Shown here one piece after another: positions 49,511-59,879 of a stretch of DNA of 64,000 nucleotides. A program made the position numbers and the translations under genes. Source of the stretch: Clavelina lepadiformis (taxonomy: Eukaryota > Chordata > Ascidiacea > Aplousobranchia > Clavelinidae); NCBI RefSeq assembly GCF_947623445.1, contig NC_135244.1, positions 7,130,001-7,194,000 on the forward strand, read 5' to 3'. A model generated the notes under the pieces. The model ran no database searches. It was not told the DNA's origin and worked only from the letters and a program-made list of their open reading frames with translations. Numbering within the stretch: the first letter of the stretch is position 1; each line of letters starts with the position of its first letter.

Positions 49511-50472
49511 AGGAAAATCTACGCCCAATAAAGTAAGTAAGATTGACCTTACAAATTACCTTTCGCAGTGTGGTTTTGTAAGACATACTCTGATTCAAAA
49601 CAGTTTACCGTAATTAAGTTGTCACGACCTCGCTGGTACAATAGTTAATTATAGTTTGCTTGCGAAAAACAATATCAAAGCAACTGAGTTAGTTATGTAT
49701 ATTTTGCAGTATACATACTTGAAGCAGTAAGGCGTAGGTTACGTGCGAAATAAATCGAAGCTCAGGGTATTGATTTTGCAAGCTGTGATGTATAATGGTT
49801 GAATCCCCATACTTTAATTGAAAAACCGGAATAATAATCTTAACTGCGTAGGCCTAACAGGAATCCTTAAGATAACTATAACAATTTTTGGCAATGTCTT
49901 CAATACTATTACTTCGAATACTAAAATAAATCCTCAAAAATTATCTGAAAACGTTGGAGTTATATCAATAAGTTTTTGTTCTTAACCTATTATCTTTTGC
50001 ATGGTAGGATTATTCCGGTCTATAGACAGGCCTATGTCGATAGATACGTAAATGATCCTAACGCTTTTGGCACAATGGTACAGGCTATAGAAAACTACGC
50101 CGTGCCCTGTGTGGTCGCTGTGAGAGAAACGTGACTACAACATGTCTGAAACAAAAATACCTATGACTTGACTAGGGTAAGAAATTTTATTTACGCAGTT
50201 TTTAAAGACCATTTCAAACAATCGGTCCTAAAACAATTGGAAAATATAAAGTGGTTTGAAATGTGTACTGATATTTCAACAATTACAGGCTATTAATTAG
50301 GTATAACTGTAGATATAGCGTTAATTAATAACAACGCATAAGAGAAAAAGTTTGTTCTTTTGAGAATAATAGAAATACTTGAAAAGCTTTCTGAAATAGC
50401 AGAAGAAAAAAAACAATCTAATGAGTAGAATTAGTAGTTCATGTCCACTCGAAAGAAAGCAAGTTAAAAACC

Positions 50473-51972
50473 ATGCTTCAAAAAATGACACTTGGCCCGG
50501 TTTGTCGCAATCCAGAACCATTCCACAAACCCAATAACGATCCTGCCGTCTATGACAATTTACAATGTGACAGAAGTACAGTGCGATTGCCTACACGATC
50601 CAAAAAGAATAATCATAACCTTCAAGGCATGAAATTATCTGGTGAACCCAGGATGAAAGGGTATCTAAAAAACGAAGATATTTTTGCTCAAGAACAAGGC
50701 CTCAAATCGATTCTGAAGAGCAATGGATTTAGGAGAAGCAGTAGACTTCTCAAGTCATCGGAAGTCAGGTCCGTGAATGGAGGCATATTTCCTCATGCAG
50801 TTCCTCTGTTTCTTGACCAGGCACTTACTGAAACCGATCTCAAGAAGGGCCATTTAAATGAAACGTTGAGACAAACGTTTTCTAAAAGTTTCAGCATGGA
50901 AGCATACGTAAACGAACCTCAATCTTTGCACATTGAACCTCCTTCCAAGTGTGTGACATTTAATACGGGTCGAGAAAAAAATCAACGAAAAAAATACGAG
51001 GGATCCGATAAAACCGGGAGCAAGATGGAAAGGAAAGTTGACGCAAGGTATGAAGTAATTCTTTCCTCTAATCGACAAAGCTCCCAAAAACAAAGGGAAA
51101 CGAAGGTCACAGGAATTCTAATGCAAGGAGGTAGACTCTTTTTTTGAAATTGTCTAATTGTCTGATGCTAAGTACCTTTTGCGTTATCTTCAATTGAAGG
51201 TAACACAATCTTAGAAACAATAAGCGCAAAGTAGTAACAGGTAGAGTTTCAAAAAACTCTAAATATAATTGAAGCTCGCATATGAAGTATAAGTTATAGG
51301 TAGGCTAACGTAAATACTTCTATATCCAAGTATTTCTGTTTAGTACGAAAGACGGATAAGGAAGTATTTACGGAAGATAAGAAGCATCATAAGTTGGCCG
51401 TAAAAACAAACAAAGAGAAGCTACCAAAGTGCTTGCAGCCTCACTTGTATGAAAAAATAAAAAACTTAAATAGAAAGGTAATTTTCCTAACGCTTCGTGT
51501 TAAAGATCTTCTCTTACTACTTATAGGCCTACCGTTCTTCATCTTTCACCCAGTTTCAGGAAGTGCAGTAAAATGCCTATTATAATTTATATTTATCAAT
51601 ACCAATGGAGTAGGTTGAAATGTATTTCATATAAATAAGTCCTGATAATAAATATAGGCTAATCAAAGTGCAGCTCCTTTGCGCTTGTGTGCGGACGGTG
51701 ATTTTACTGGTGGCTCTGGAATTCGTTCTTCTGGAAAAAAGCGTCGTTGTGAAAAAGCTTGGCTACCAAAAGCGTCGCAGCTAGGTCCTTTGGAAAATGA
51801 GCTGAACAAGAAAGAACCACAAACGGGCAAAATATATATACAGGCAAATAAGTTTGATGGTCAAAATAATGATTTAAATATCTTCACGCAACCGCTGATG
51901 AAGCGAAGTTTTCCAGATAAAAGCATTTATTTTATCATTTGTGAGCATATATCTTTCAATATTGTCCAGTGA
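50473..51972 (+). CDS. Candidate PP1-binding protein B, tandem paralogue of A (3 exons, 368 aa)
   Basis: Exons 50473-51130, 51344-51477 and 51658-51972; phases 1 and 0 close. Matches gene A in order: NEDIFAQEQGLKSILK (SILK at 79-82), PPSKCVTF (KCVTF at 159-163), KVDARYEVILSS, then exon 2 (KLPKCLQPHLYEKI against A's exon 2) and exon 3 (APLRLCADGDFTGGSGI; LNKKEPQTGKIYI). The paired docking motifs survive although the linking sequence has diverged widely, which argues for selection on them. Upstream of the chosen ATG, DNA homologous to A's KNHANKTGT stretch can be read in another frame (KNHASKNDT) that soon stops. So B begins in a shifted frame relative to A and rejoins it after about 20 codons. 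The C-terminus also differs. B could be a fast-evolving gene or an early pseudogene; the open three-exon frame favours a gene. Confidence 0.62.
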
Positions 51973-52094
51973 ATTTTTAATCCGTTGTTATCACCTGTTT
52001 GCGCTCGTCGATATAATTTGGCATTGATCTATTTGCGATTTAATTAACCGCAATGCATATCGCTATTTACCACATATATCAGCTGTAACTTTGA
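51973..52094. other. 3' flank of gene B
   Basis: Short non-coding stretch before the SINE. No clear AATAAA. Confidence 0.3.
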
Positions 52095-52405
52095 GTGCTA
52101 GCCTCGCAATAATGCGGCGTGTGCCTCGCAATAATGTGTTTCGTGTTCGGTACCCAATGGCGTTACCGTTCTGATGCCCTTGGGAGAGACAATAACGATG
52201 CTTGCTCTTATTAGGGGAATTGGTGAACAATTGTAAGTTCGGACAACATAACAAAAATCCAAATAAAAAATGTGTGACATTAAGAACTTGCATTAAGGCT
52301 AGCTCGGTAACCGTTGTTCGGGCAATGAGGAATCACCACCAGGTTTAAGTCGTGCAAAGGATTTCTCCAATAAATTCGACAAAGATTATAGGCCTACCAT
52401 ACCAT
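52095..52405 (+). mobile_element. tRNA-derived SINE, third copy
   Basis: 5'-damaged head (GTGCTAGCCTCGCAATAATG, with an internal duplication of GCCTCGCAATAATG) followed by GTTCGGTACCCAATGG. The body then matches the copy at 30331-30660: GCTCGGTAACCG, GGGCAATGAGGAATCACCA, AAGTCGTGCAAAG and AAAGATTATAGG. Confidence 0.7.
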
Positions 52406-53895
52406 CAGCAGTAAGGCCGCATTATGGAATCTTTTTTATTCTGGGCTATTAGCTTACATATATCTAGATACAAACGATTTGCTTTAACTCTTAACTGTGC
52501 TGGCTTGAAAAGTCTTGTGTATGTCGTATTCCAACACTGACCGTTCTTAGTAGAATCGTAAATTAATAGCTTACAGCTTACCAGGGCTATTCAAAGTGTG
52601 ACCCGAATGCTGCCCAGCAAAGTTTCTGCGGATCTTGACCTGTGTCGCAATTAGGGTTGATTTATTTGAATCTAAATGTAAGAAACGGTTGGCGGTAAGT
52701 TTGTGACGATTACGTCACGAGTTGTTTTGAGATGTTTGGAATTTAATTTGGAATTCTGTAATTCAGTTGTTTACCAGACTTGAGTTTTCCTTAATGACGT
52801 CAGATAAATTTCCTCGATTGAACTAGTGTGCCACATATATATACTGTTGTAATGTTTACGATCTCCCCTTTTACCGTTTCACGTGTTACTGAGCGCGATG
52901 TAACATTATTTGCCCAAAGGCAAAAGCCTTTGTGTTATAATAAATAAAATGGGAACTTTATAAGTTAGTAATTTGTATAGACAGAATCAAGCAACTAACA
53001 GCATAGTCACGCAATTTGAGAAATGAGAACTCATTCATCGAAGCAGAAGTAAAACAAGTTATCAACTATCTATCGTCCTCACTCATATTCAAACAATTTC
53101 CGCCAGCATATGCGGTCTTTATGACAGAGATGTTCGTTGTGTAATACTTCACACAAGTAGTGCACAAGTGAATATAAAATTTGTCATAAGTTCAACCACT
53201 AATCAGGTAACCCAGTGTGGACTGTCAAAGAGCGAGAAAACACTTTGAATATAACCAATTTAATAAACCAAGGTTTTTAATCCGATATTTTGAGAGAAGA
53301 ATACCAAGATGCAAGAATAGCCCATGTACATAAACCTTTGGATATCCCTGGAGATTTAACTTAACTCAATTCGAAGGAACCACGTGGACAACTCCGACAT
53401 AGTTTATTTCAAAAACATCGCTTGGTTAAATATTTTGGGTGGTTTAGAGATTTTTGGACGGTTCTCAAACCCTTTTAAAAATCGAAAAATAAAGCACTAT
53501 AACACCCGTGATCCAAAGAGAGTCAGCCATAACGGACAATATCTAATTTTCTATAAACCCTGATCCAACTTTACTTCAGTGGAATGCAGTATCTGTGTTT
53601 TCTACATGATTTTTGGTGCATAAAATCTTGTTTTCTTAGATTTCATTCACGATAAATTACCAGCAATTGGACAAATTGTACAATAAGAATGTATTTCCTT
53701 TCTGCAGTGCCTATTGAAAAAGTTAGTTATTGTACAAACAAGATTGCTTGCAAGTGGCCACGTGGTATATCAATAAAAAAACAACGGTTAGACTGTTAGA
53801 GTAGGAGCTATAAAAAAACTCTGTTCTCAGTGTCGATTACTTGGGATGGCAGCAGAGGTATTATTGTTCTAGAAAGAAATCAACTTTGGTCCTAT
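52406..53895. other. Intergenic; one hAT-like end near 52581
   Basis: No gene recognised. CAGGGCTATTCAAAGTGTGA, then CCCGAATG, near 52581 resembles a hAT terminal sequence, but no partner end or target-site copy was found. A small inverted repeat (CAAAGGC / GCCTTTG) lies at about 52915. The 3' UTR of RNASEH2A is expected just left of 53896. Confidence 0.35.
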
Positions 53896-55630
53896 TCAGA
53901 AGGACTCAACTTGAGTGAGTTTATTATTTCTAAAAAAGGCGTGTCTTATCTCCGGAGTCTTCTTGGCTGCAAAAAATGAGGTGATTGCCGGAGTATTGGA
54001 TGCAGCGTCACCTTCCTCCTCATCATCATCTGGCCATGTAACCTTGACCGCTTCAGTTTCCAGAATTTTGCTTGCTTCAGATGTATAAGGTTGATATTTT
54101 TGTGACAAAATGTTACATATGAATTATAATCAAAACTATAACAATGCAGTTGAGCAATCGGTGCATTGCTGCTATGCTAATATAACAATTAGTGCAAGGC
54201 ATTATTGTAAATTCTGCACACGTCTTTCAAATATTTCTTACCTGTTGACCAGCTGAACCTTACAAAATTAGGAAAACCAAAAATTCTATCCACATTTTTT
54301 CTCAGCCAAGTTTTAGTTGCAGGGTCTACACAGTAACAAATTAACTTATCTTATATTTACTTTAAACTTATCGATGTCATAAAAGTGTTCCATTCAAAAA
54401 CTTACCTGATGGATAACCTGAGCCATAGTTTTTTTCGATATCTGGGCTTTCACTAAACACCCATTCATTTACAACTTTATCACGGCAAACTTTTGCACAT
54501 ATACTTGCAGCACTGACGACTGGATATTTAGCATCAGCTTTCTTCTCCACAGTGACTTTTATTTGAGGAAATATTCTCTGCGACACAATAGAAAGCAAGG
54601 CAATTCTATTTTAAATTACCCTTTTACTCGAATATAAATATTAATTTTTGCCACATTATGCCTATAAAAAATGAGATAAAGCATTATTCTTTAGCTAAGT
54701 CATTGTGAAAATGTAAAAATAATTTGCTTTAAATAGATACCTGCAGCTTAGCCTGGTAAACGTCTGGTGGTCCCACTGTATCGACATAGATCTCTTTTAC
54801 ATCTACACCTAGTTTTGTAACTGTTTTTACCAAATCGATTGCAGTATCATGTGAAATGGAATTCAAATTATATTTAGACCTGCAACAAAGAACTAGCTGG
54901 TGATCTCTAAGAAAAAGTTTGACATACACAAAAAAATTTTCTTGGGCAAAATTGGTAATTGTGTCTTAAATGTTACCCTACTCATTACCTGCTTAACATG
55001 GATGTCGACAAATAATTAGGTGAAAGGATATGTATTATCCAGCCAATGAAATCCGATGTTGCTGCATTCAATTTTTCAAACAATGTTTCACGTTGTTCTT
55101 CTTTTAGTACTTTTGAATCGTCGCATCCCATATTTGCCAAATCCTCTTTGGAAGATACTGGACAGAAACAAGCTGCATATACCATAGGGCCTGCCAAAAT
55201 ATTTGCCTGCTCAAGTGATGCAATTTCAATTATGTTTTAACACTTTCAAAGCTAGGTATTTCTAAACAGTAATCAACGGAATATCTGCAAATAAAAGAAT
55301 AATTTATTAATATCATCTGTGTTAATCAATTCCTTGTTTTAGCCCAAGGGCCGATTGTCCAAAACAAAACATTTAAAAGAGATATCTTATTGAAGATAGA
55401 TATACTATGAAGATTTCTCTTACCTACTGAAGATTAACTTTGGTATCTGTAGTGTAAGCCTACATGTGGTACAATATCTAGTTTCTAGAAACAACAGTCT
55501 TACCTAGGACGGGGCCACGCCCAGCTTCATCGATTCCAAGAATGCAGGGCTCACATTTCAGTTTTTCTCCAAATGTTGAATGAAACTTGTAATTTTCATC
55601 ATTCTTGGACATGTATGCGTCTACCTCCAT
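53896..55630 (-). CDS. RNASEH2A: Ribonuclease H2 subunit A (6 exons, 300 aa)
   Basis: Catalytic subunit of the nuclear RNase H2 complex, which cuts RNA in RNA:DNA hybrids and single ribonucleotides in DNA. Exons in transcript order: 55630-55504, 55190-54989, 54879-54741, 54577-54406, 54325-54242 and 54074-53896; 903 nt, all phases close; human is 299 aa. Motifs: [17 protein letters not shown] (DEAGRG active site, joined across exons 1 and 2), [34 protein letters not shown] and the YGSGYPSD tyrosine region. The C-terminal exon carries [12 protein letters not shown] (269-280), which resembles a PCNA-interacting peptide (x-x-I-x-x-F-F) followed by basic residues, though without the usual leading Gln. 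The acceptor of the last exon lies in a weak tract but restores the conserved [11 protein letters not shown] junction. The start is about 115 bases downstream of the probable poly(A) signal of the hnRNP gene. Confidence 0.96.
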
Positions 55631-55744
55631 CTTCAACTTGCGCATATAAATTCACAATACACCACTACAGCATGTACTTAGGATTTATTACAGTCTAGGG
55701 TTTTCACAACACTTTCAAAAAACAGTCAGTCATCAAAATAGGAT

Positions 55745-55750
55745 TTTATT
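55745..55750 (-). promoter_or_regulatory. Candidate polyadenylation signal of the hnRNP gene
   Basis: AATAAA on the minus strand, about 610 bases past the hnRNP stop and only about 115 bases before the RNASEH2A start codon. Confidence 0.5.
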
Positions 55751-56359
55751 AGAAAAGTCAAAGTCAGACTACAATCATAAAATTTACATTGTTAGAAAAC
55801 AGCTGTCATCACCATGCGAGGCAGACAAAATTTGCGATCTCTCAATGGATTATACTAGACCTATTGAAAAAGTTTGAAAACCTAGACCTGAATCTGCTTG
55901 TGCTAATGTGGCAGTGGAAAATACACAATGCTTAATTAAATCTTTGCAGAAGTAATGAGATGTTCTTTGCAGCTTGATGCTTGCCGATGTGTAGTAATGC
56001 AGCACCAGATAACTTAAAATTTTACGTTAGTCCACTGAATGCCAGTATCCTAATCACAGAAGGAAACAACACATAGCAACAGCAAGCTAAACATGTTGCT
56101 TCACTGTACAAGACAAATATAATAGAGTTTTAAAGTCACACGTCCTGCTTAATGGTATGCAATGAATGCTTGAGTACAGGCATTTGTAACTTGAATGAAG
56201 ATCCACATACTATATAAGCACGTTTGGCCAAAAATTTAAGTGTATATTGTTTTGGTGTTACCAGCAGCACAATTGACTTATTTTATGAGTGAGTTGCAAA
56301 CAATCCCTACATAAAATATTGACAAAGTTAGCAATCAAAGTATGCTCACAAGTTGAACT

Positions 56360-57391
56360 TTAGTATTTTCCACCGCCAGCGTTACTATTGCCATAGTAAT
56401 GGTGTCCTTGTGAGCCATACCCACCATAACCATCATATTGTCCACTTCCATTGTAATTACTTCCTCCAGATGAGTAACCCCCATATCCTCCACCAGAACC
56501 ATAACTCCCATAGCCACCTCCAGTATTGTATCCACTACCACCCGCACCACTGCCATATCCACTACCATAAGGACCACTTGATCTTTGTGACTGATAAGGC
56601 CTCATTGGTCCACCTCCTCCGCTTGCACCCCCATACCCACCATAACCATCATTGTATCCTCCGCCATAACTACCGTACCCATCCCCATAGTAATCTCCAC
56701 CTCCACCTCCGCCGCCTCCCATGCGACCTCTGGATCCTCCACGACTTGATCCTCCTCTTGATGATCCACGTGTAGATCCTCTTGAACCCCAACCAGCGCG
56801 TGGAGGCTTGCTACTGACTTGTTGCTTTGCCCTTTCCATTTCTTCCCTGGAAAGTGCCTTCTTGACCTCACAGTCAAAACCACATATGTTGTGCATTCGT
56901 TTTGCTACCAACTTATCCGTGACATCAAAGTCGTTGAATGTCACAAAACCAAACTTTTTCCTCTGATCAGTTTGTTTATCTCGAGGAATTTCACAAGCAG
57001 TAATGGTGCCAAACTGGCCAAAATATTGCCGCAATGTATTTTCATCACACCCCTCTTGTATACCACCAACAAAGATTTTCTTAACTTGAACGTGTGCTCC
57101 AGGTTTTGTGGATTCTTCTCTTGAAACTGCTCTTTTCGCATCGATGGTACGGCCGTCGAGAGTGTGTGGTCTCTCTTTCATGCATTCATCAGCTTCTTCT
57201 TCTGTTTCAAAAGTAACGAATCCAAAACCTTTTGATCGCCCACTTTGTTGATCTCGGATTACAACACAGTCCGTAATATTTCCATACTTCGCAAAGTACT
57301 CCCTCATTCCCTCATCAGTTGTGTCAAGTGAAATTCCACCAAGGAACAGCTTGCGTGATTGTTCCTCTTCATTGCCCGAGCCAAACGGCAT
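56360..57391 (-). CDS. hnRNP A/B-family RNA-binding protein, intron-free ORF, 343 aa
   Basis: Nuclear RNA-binding protein of the hnRNP A1/A2B1/A3 type, acting in splicing and mRNA handling. Two RRMs: the first with RNP2 LFLGGI (about 15-20) and RNP1 KGFGFVTF, the second with RNP2 IFVGGI and RNP1 KKFGFVTF. The linker (ERPHTLDGRTIDAKRAVSRE, then KPGAHV) is diagnostic for this subfamily. Residues about 190-343 are a Gly/Tyr/Ser-rich RGG and GYGGYGG domain of the prion-like kind, ending in GGGKY. The whole coding region is one exon, unlike vertebrate relatives, so either introns were lost or the locus descends from a retrocopy. Upstream introns in the leader are possible. RNASEH2A follows on the same strand at very short distance. 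Confidence 0.96.
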   Translation of the reverse strand: MPFGSGNEEEQSRKLFLGGISLDTTDEGMREYFAKYGNITDCVVIRDQQSGRSKGFGFVTFETEEEADECMKERPHTLDGRTIDAKRAVSREESTKPGAHVQVKKIFVGGIQEGCDENTLRQYFGQFGTITACEIPRDKQTDQRKKFGFVTFNDFDVTDKLVAKRMHNICGFDCEVKKALSREEMERAKQQVSSKPPRAGWGSRGSTRGSSRGGSSRGGSRGRMGGGGGGGGDYYGDGYGSYGGGYNDGYGGYGGASGGGGPMRPYQSQRSSGPYGSGYGSGAGGSGYNTGGGYGSYGSGGGYGGYSSGGSNYNGSGQYDGYGGYGSQGHHYYGNSNAGGGKY

Positions 57392-57598
57392 TTTCTTGAC
57401 GTACCAGTAAAATGAATTTAGAAAAATGAATCTTAATCTCTAGTGGAATATATACACTACCTTTGTATCATATGTGTTAACTTGTACTTATATCAATCTA
57501 AACCACTGTACACGAAACACTTTATATAAATTCAAATAGTGGAGATTGCACAGTGCAAAGTGGGCAACAGGAAAGTAAAAAGGGTATTTCACACTCAA

Positions 57599-57635
57599 AA
57601 ACTTTTCTTAACAAAAATTTTGTTAAGAAAAGTTT
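57599..57635. repeat. Perfect 18-bp inverted repeat upstream of the hnRNP gene
   Basis: AAACTTTTCTTAACAAAA, one spacer base, then its exact inverse. In the leader or proximal promoter of the minus-strand hnRNP gene, about 210 bases before the start codon. If transcribed it would form a tight hairpin. Confidence 0.8.
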
Positions 57636-57837
57636 GATGAAAAATAAAACATCTTTACTCACCCAGCATTGTCACATACATGTATAACAAAAATAAATAA
57701 ATTTTTAATAAAAAGGAAATTTCGCAAACATAAATTCGAAAACCTATTATTATTGTTTGTGATCATTGTACTATGGTAAATAATGAAGTAATGTTTTTGT
57801 TGCTTGTTGTATGAAAAAAAAATAAAGAAACTAACCA

Positions 57838-57905
57838 TAGGCGTAGTTGCCTAAACTGGAAAGGCTTTTCAACGACACGATTACCCCTGGGGGCCATGCC
57901 AGGGG
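57838..57905. mobile_element. hAT-like terminal fragment
   Basis: CCATAGGCGTAGTTGCC and then CCTGGGGGCCATGCCAGGGGC recall, inverted, the ends and interior at 13690-13832. No target-site copy or partner end was found. Confidence 0.3.
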
Positions 57906-58588
57906 CATAAAACCGGCATCAGGCCCCTTCTCTCCGGCCACTTTGGAGAAAAAACGAGGGAAAAAGCACACGAACGCTTGCAGATCCAGTATGAAAACGG
58001 GCTAAAATTTGTTGAATTTTTTGCTATTACTAGATGTATGTTGGGTCGATTTTGAAAATTAAAACATTTGTAACATGGCGAGACATTCCTCTTTCCAACT
58101 ATGTAATCAATTTTTGTTTAACTACAGCAACAAGCGAGGAAATCGAACATGTAGAAAGCTTACTCGAGTCAGCAAAACAAAACAAAACCAGCAAGTAAGC
58201 ATTATTGTGACCTCCTAAATTTCAAATCACACACTTTTGTGTGTCACTATCCCCAGTCTGACCGAATATGAGGCGTATAGGCTAAAACTAGGTAGTTGTC
58301 AATATGCGATATGTGGGCGAATTCAACTATACCACGATATAGCCTACTTCGAGAAAGCGCGTAACAACAACAATAAGCAATGGAAATAAACTAAGCTAAG
58401 GTCATGTTTCAAGATTTAGGTTGGGCATTAAATTTTTAAGTCGCTATTTTGCCGTATGTACAGGTACATTACACGGCCTGTTATTAAAGATGGCGCTTTA
58501 GTGGGGACAATGGACAACGTACCAACGATAATACTTTAAACAACGGGAGGTAACAAAGACGCTTTGGAACACAGCGAATGAACATACA

Positions 58589-58930
58589 ATGCGCTGTATG
58601 TGGAGCGGGGCAGGCAAAAATAAATACAGTAAAAGGAATCTTTTTAGCAAAGGAAAGATGCCATCCAACGAATGGCTAGAAATCTTGTATTACACACATG
58701 TCTACGACACTGACAAACTTCATAGCCCTAAGAACAATGTGGCACAGGTATGTTCTCAACAGGTTAGGATTCATCAATGGAAAGTTTGCAATGTGGGGCT
58801 GATAAATCTCATGCGCAGCCACAATCTGATAACAGACTGGAAAGTTTTTTTTAAATTTACTCGTAATCCACGCAACTTCAGGCCTTTTCTAAAAAATTCA
58901 CGCAAGATAATTGAAATCAACAGTAAATAA
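58589..58930 (+). other. 113-codon ORF, possibly a Merlin-type transposase relic
   Basis: MRCMWSGAGKNKYSKRNLFS then KMPSNEWLEILYYTHVYD and VRIHQWKVCN resemble, loosely, the N-terminal half of Merlin/IS1016-like transposases (a Cys-containing start, R-x-S/N-LF, a KW-type helix with ILYY, then a short helix-turn-helix before W). The catalytic residues are absent and there are no recognisable ends. A GTATGT donor inside the frame would also allow a host exon reading. Tentative. Confidence 0.3.
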
Positions 58931-59159
58931 GTGCAGTTTAAGTGTGAGTTGAACGTAAATCACGACATGACAGTAGTGGATATATGCTATTTCACACTAT
59001 ATGTGTCTCTGAGTTCATACAATATGATTCGTGCAAAAGTCATTCCTAAAAAAAATCAACACGCAAATTTTTAACTATTATCTGGTGTTGATATCCACAC
59101 ATTTTCGACAAAACCTGTTTTGTAGTCTGTTTAACTGCACCCATTTCATGACCTACCAT

Positions 59160-59870
59160 ACCTGACGATGTAAAAAATTTGTTTTCTGGTGAGGAATCCA
59201 TTGAACAAATTTTCAGGGTGAATGAAAGTATACCTTTTCGGGAGGAATGATGTTTTACAATTTCTTCGTTTTATACAAATTTTGTCATGCCTGTTGATAA
59301 TCCTCATGTGTGTAGGTGCCACACTTTCCACTATAGGACAACTCAAACGCCAAAGTAGAAAGTGTGGCACTTGGCAGCATAAGAATCATTAACGTGCATG
59401 CCAAACTTCTTATCTTCACACTGATGTGTAAAATTCCAGTGTGCACTGCGACTCATGACCCAAACCTGTCCGGTATTAGTGGTAGGCAAGGTAAGACCTT
59501 TAACAATAGAATTGGAGAAAAAATTAGTCTCCTTTTTTGGAGACATCGCTTTTCTCCAGATGTGAAATACTGTTTCGGCCAAAAATGTTGCATTTTGCAG
59601 TTAATACTATCCTTACCACAAAGTCTTTGGGCTCTCTATGTCAACAGTAAATAGGTGATCCTTAAAAAACGAGATATTGGGGTGCAACAAGCACAGTCTT
59701 GAAAAATCAGGTCAAGTACACAAGTGCACAACCACAGGATGGCTTTGTATACTAGACCCCAGCTACTCTAATTGTGACGTCATCTGGTTGTGCAGTTGTA
59801 TACTAGACCCGAAAAATGTTAAGGATGCTGGGTACAGTTGCCATGCTTTCCACCAGCCTATGGAAAAGTA
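59160..59870. repeat. Second cluster of the TGCCACACTTTCCACT repeat family
   Basis: Copies in both orientations: GTAGGTGCCACACTTTCCAC at about 59317; inverse AGAAAGTGTGGCACTTGGCA at about 59358, followed by an inverse of the GCATGCACGTT module; and ACAGTTGCCATGCTTTCCAC near 59835. A 17-base phrase (TTGTATACTAGACCCC/G) occurs twice at about 59746 and 59800, showing local duplication as well. Confidence 0.55.
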
Positions 59871-59879
59871 AGTCCGATT

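Noticed and set aside
56353-57124. Forward-strand open frames opposite the hnRNP gene
   Set aside because: Shadows of the Gly-rich and RRM codons on the other strand, with His/Leu-rich nonsense composition.
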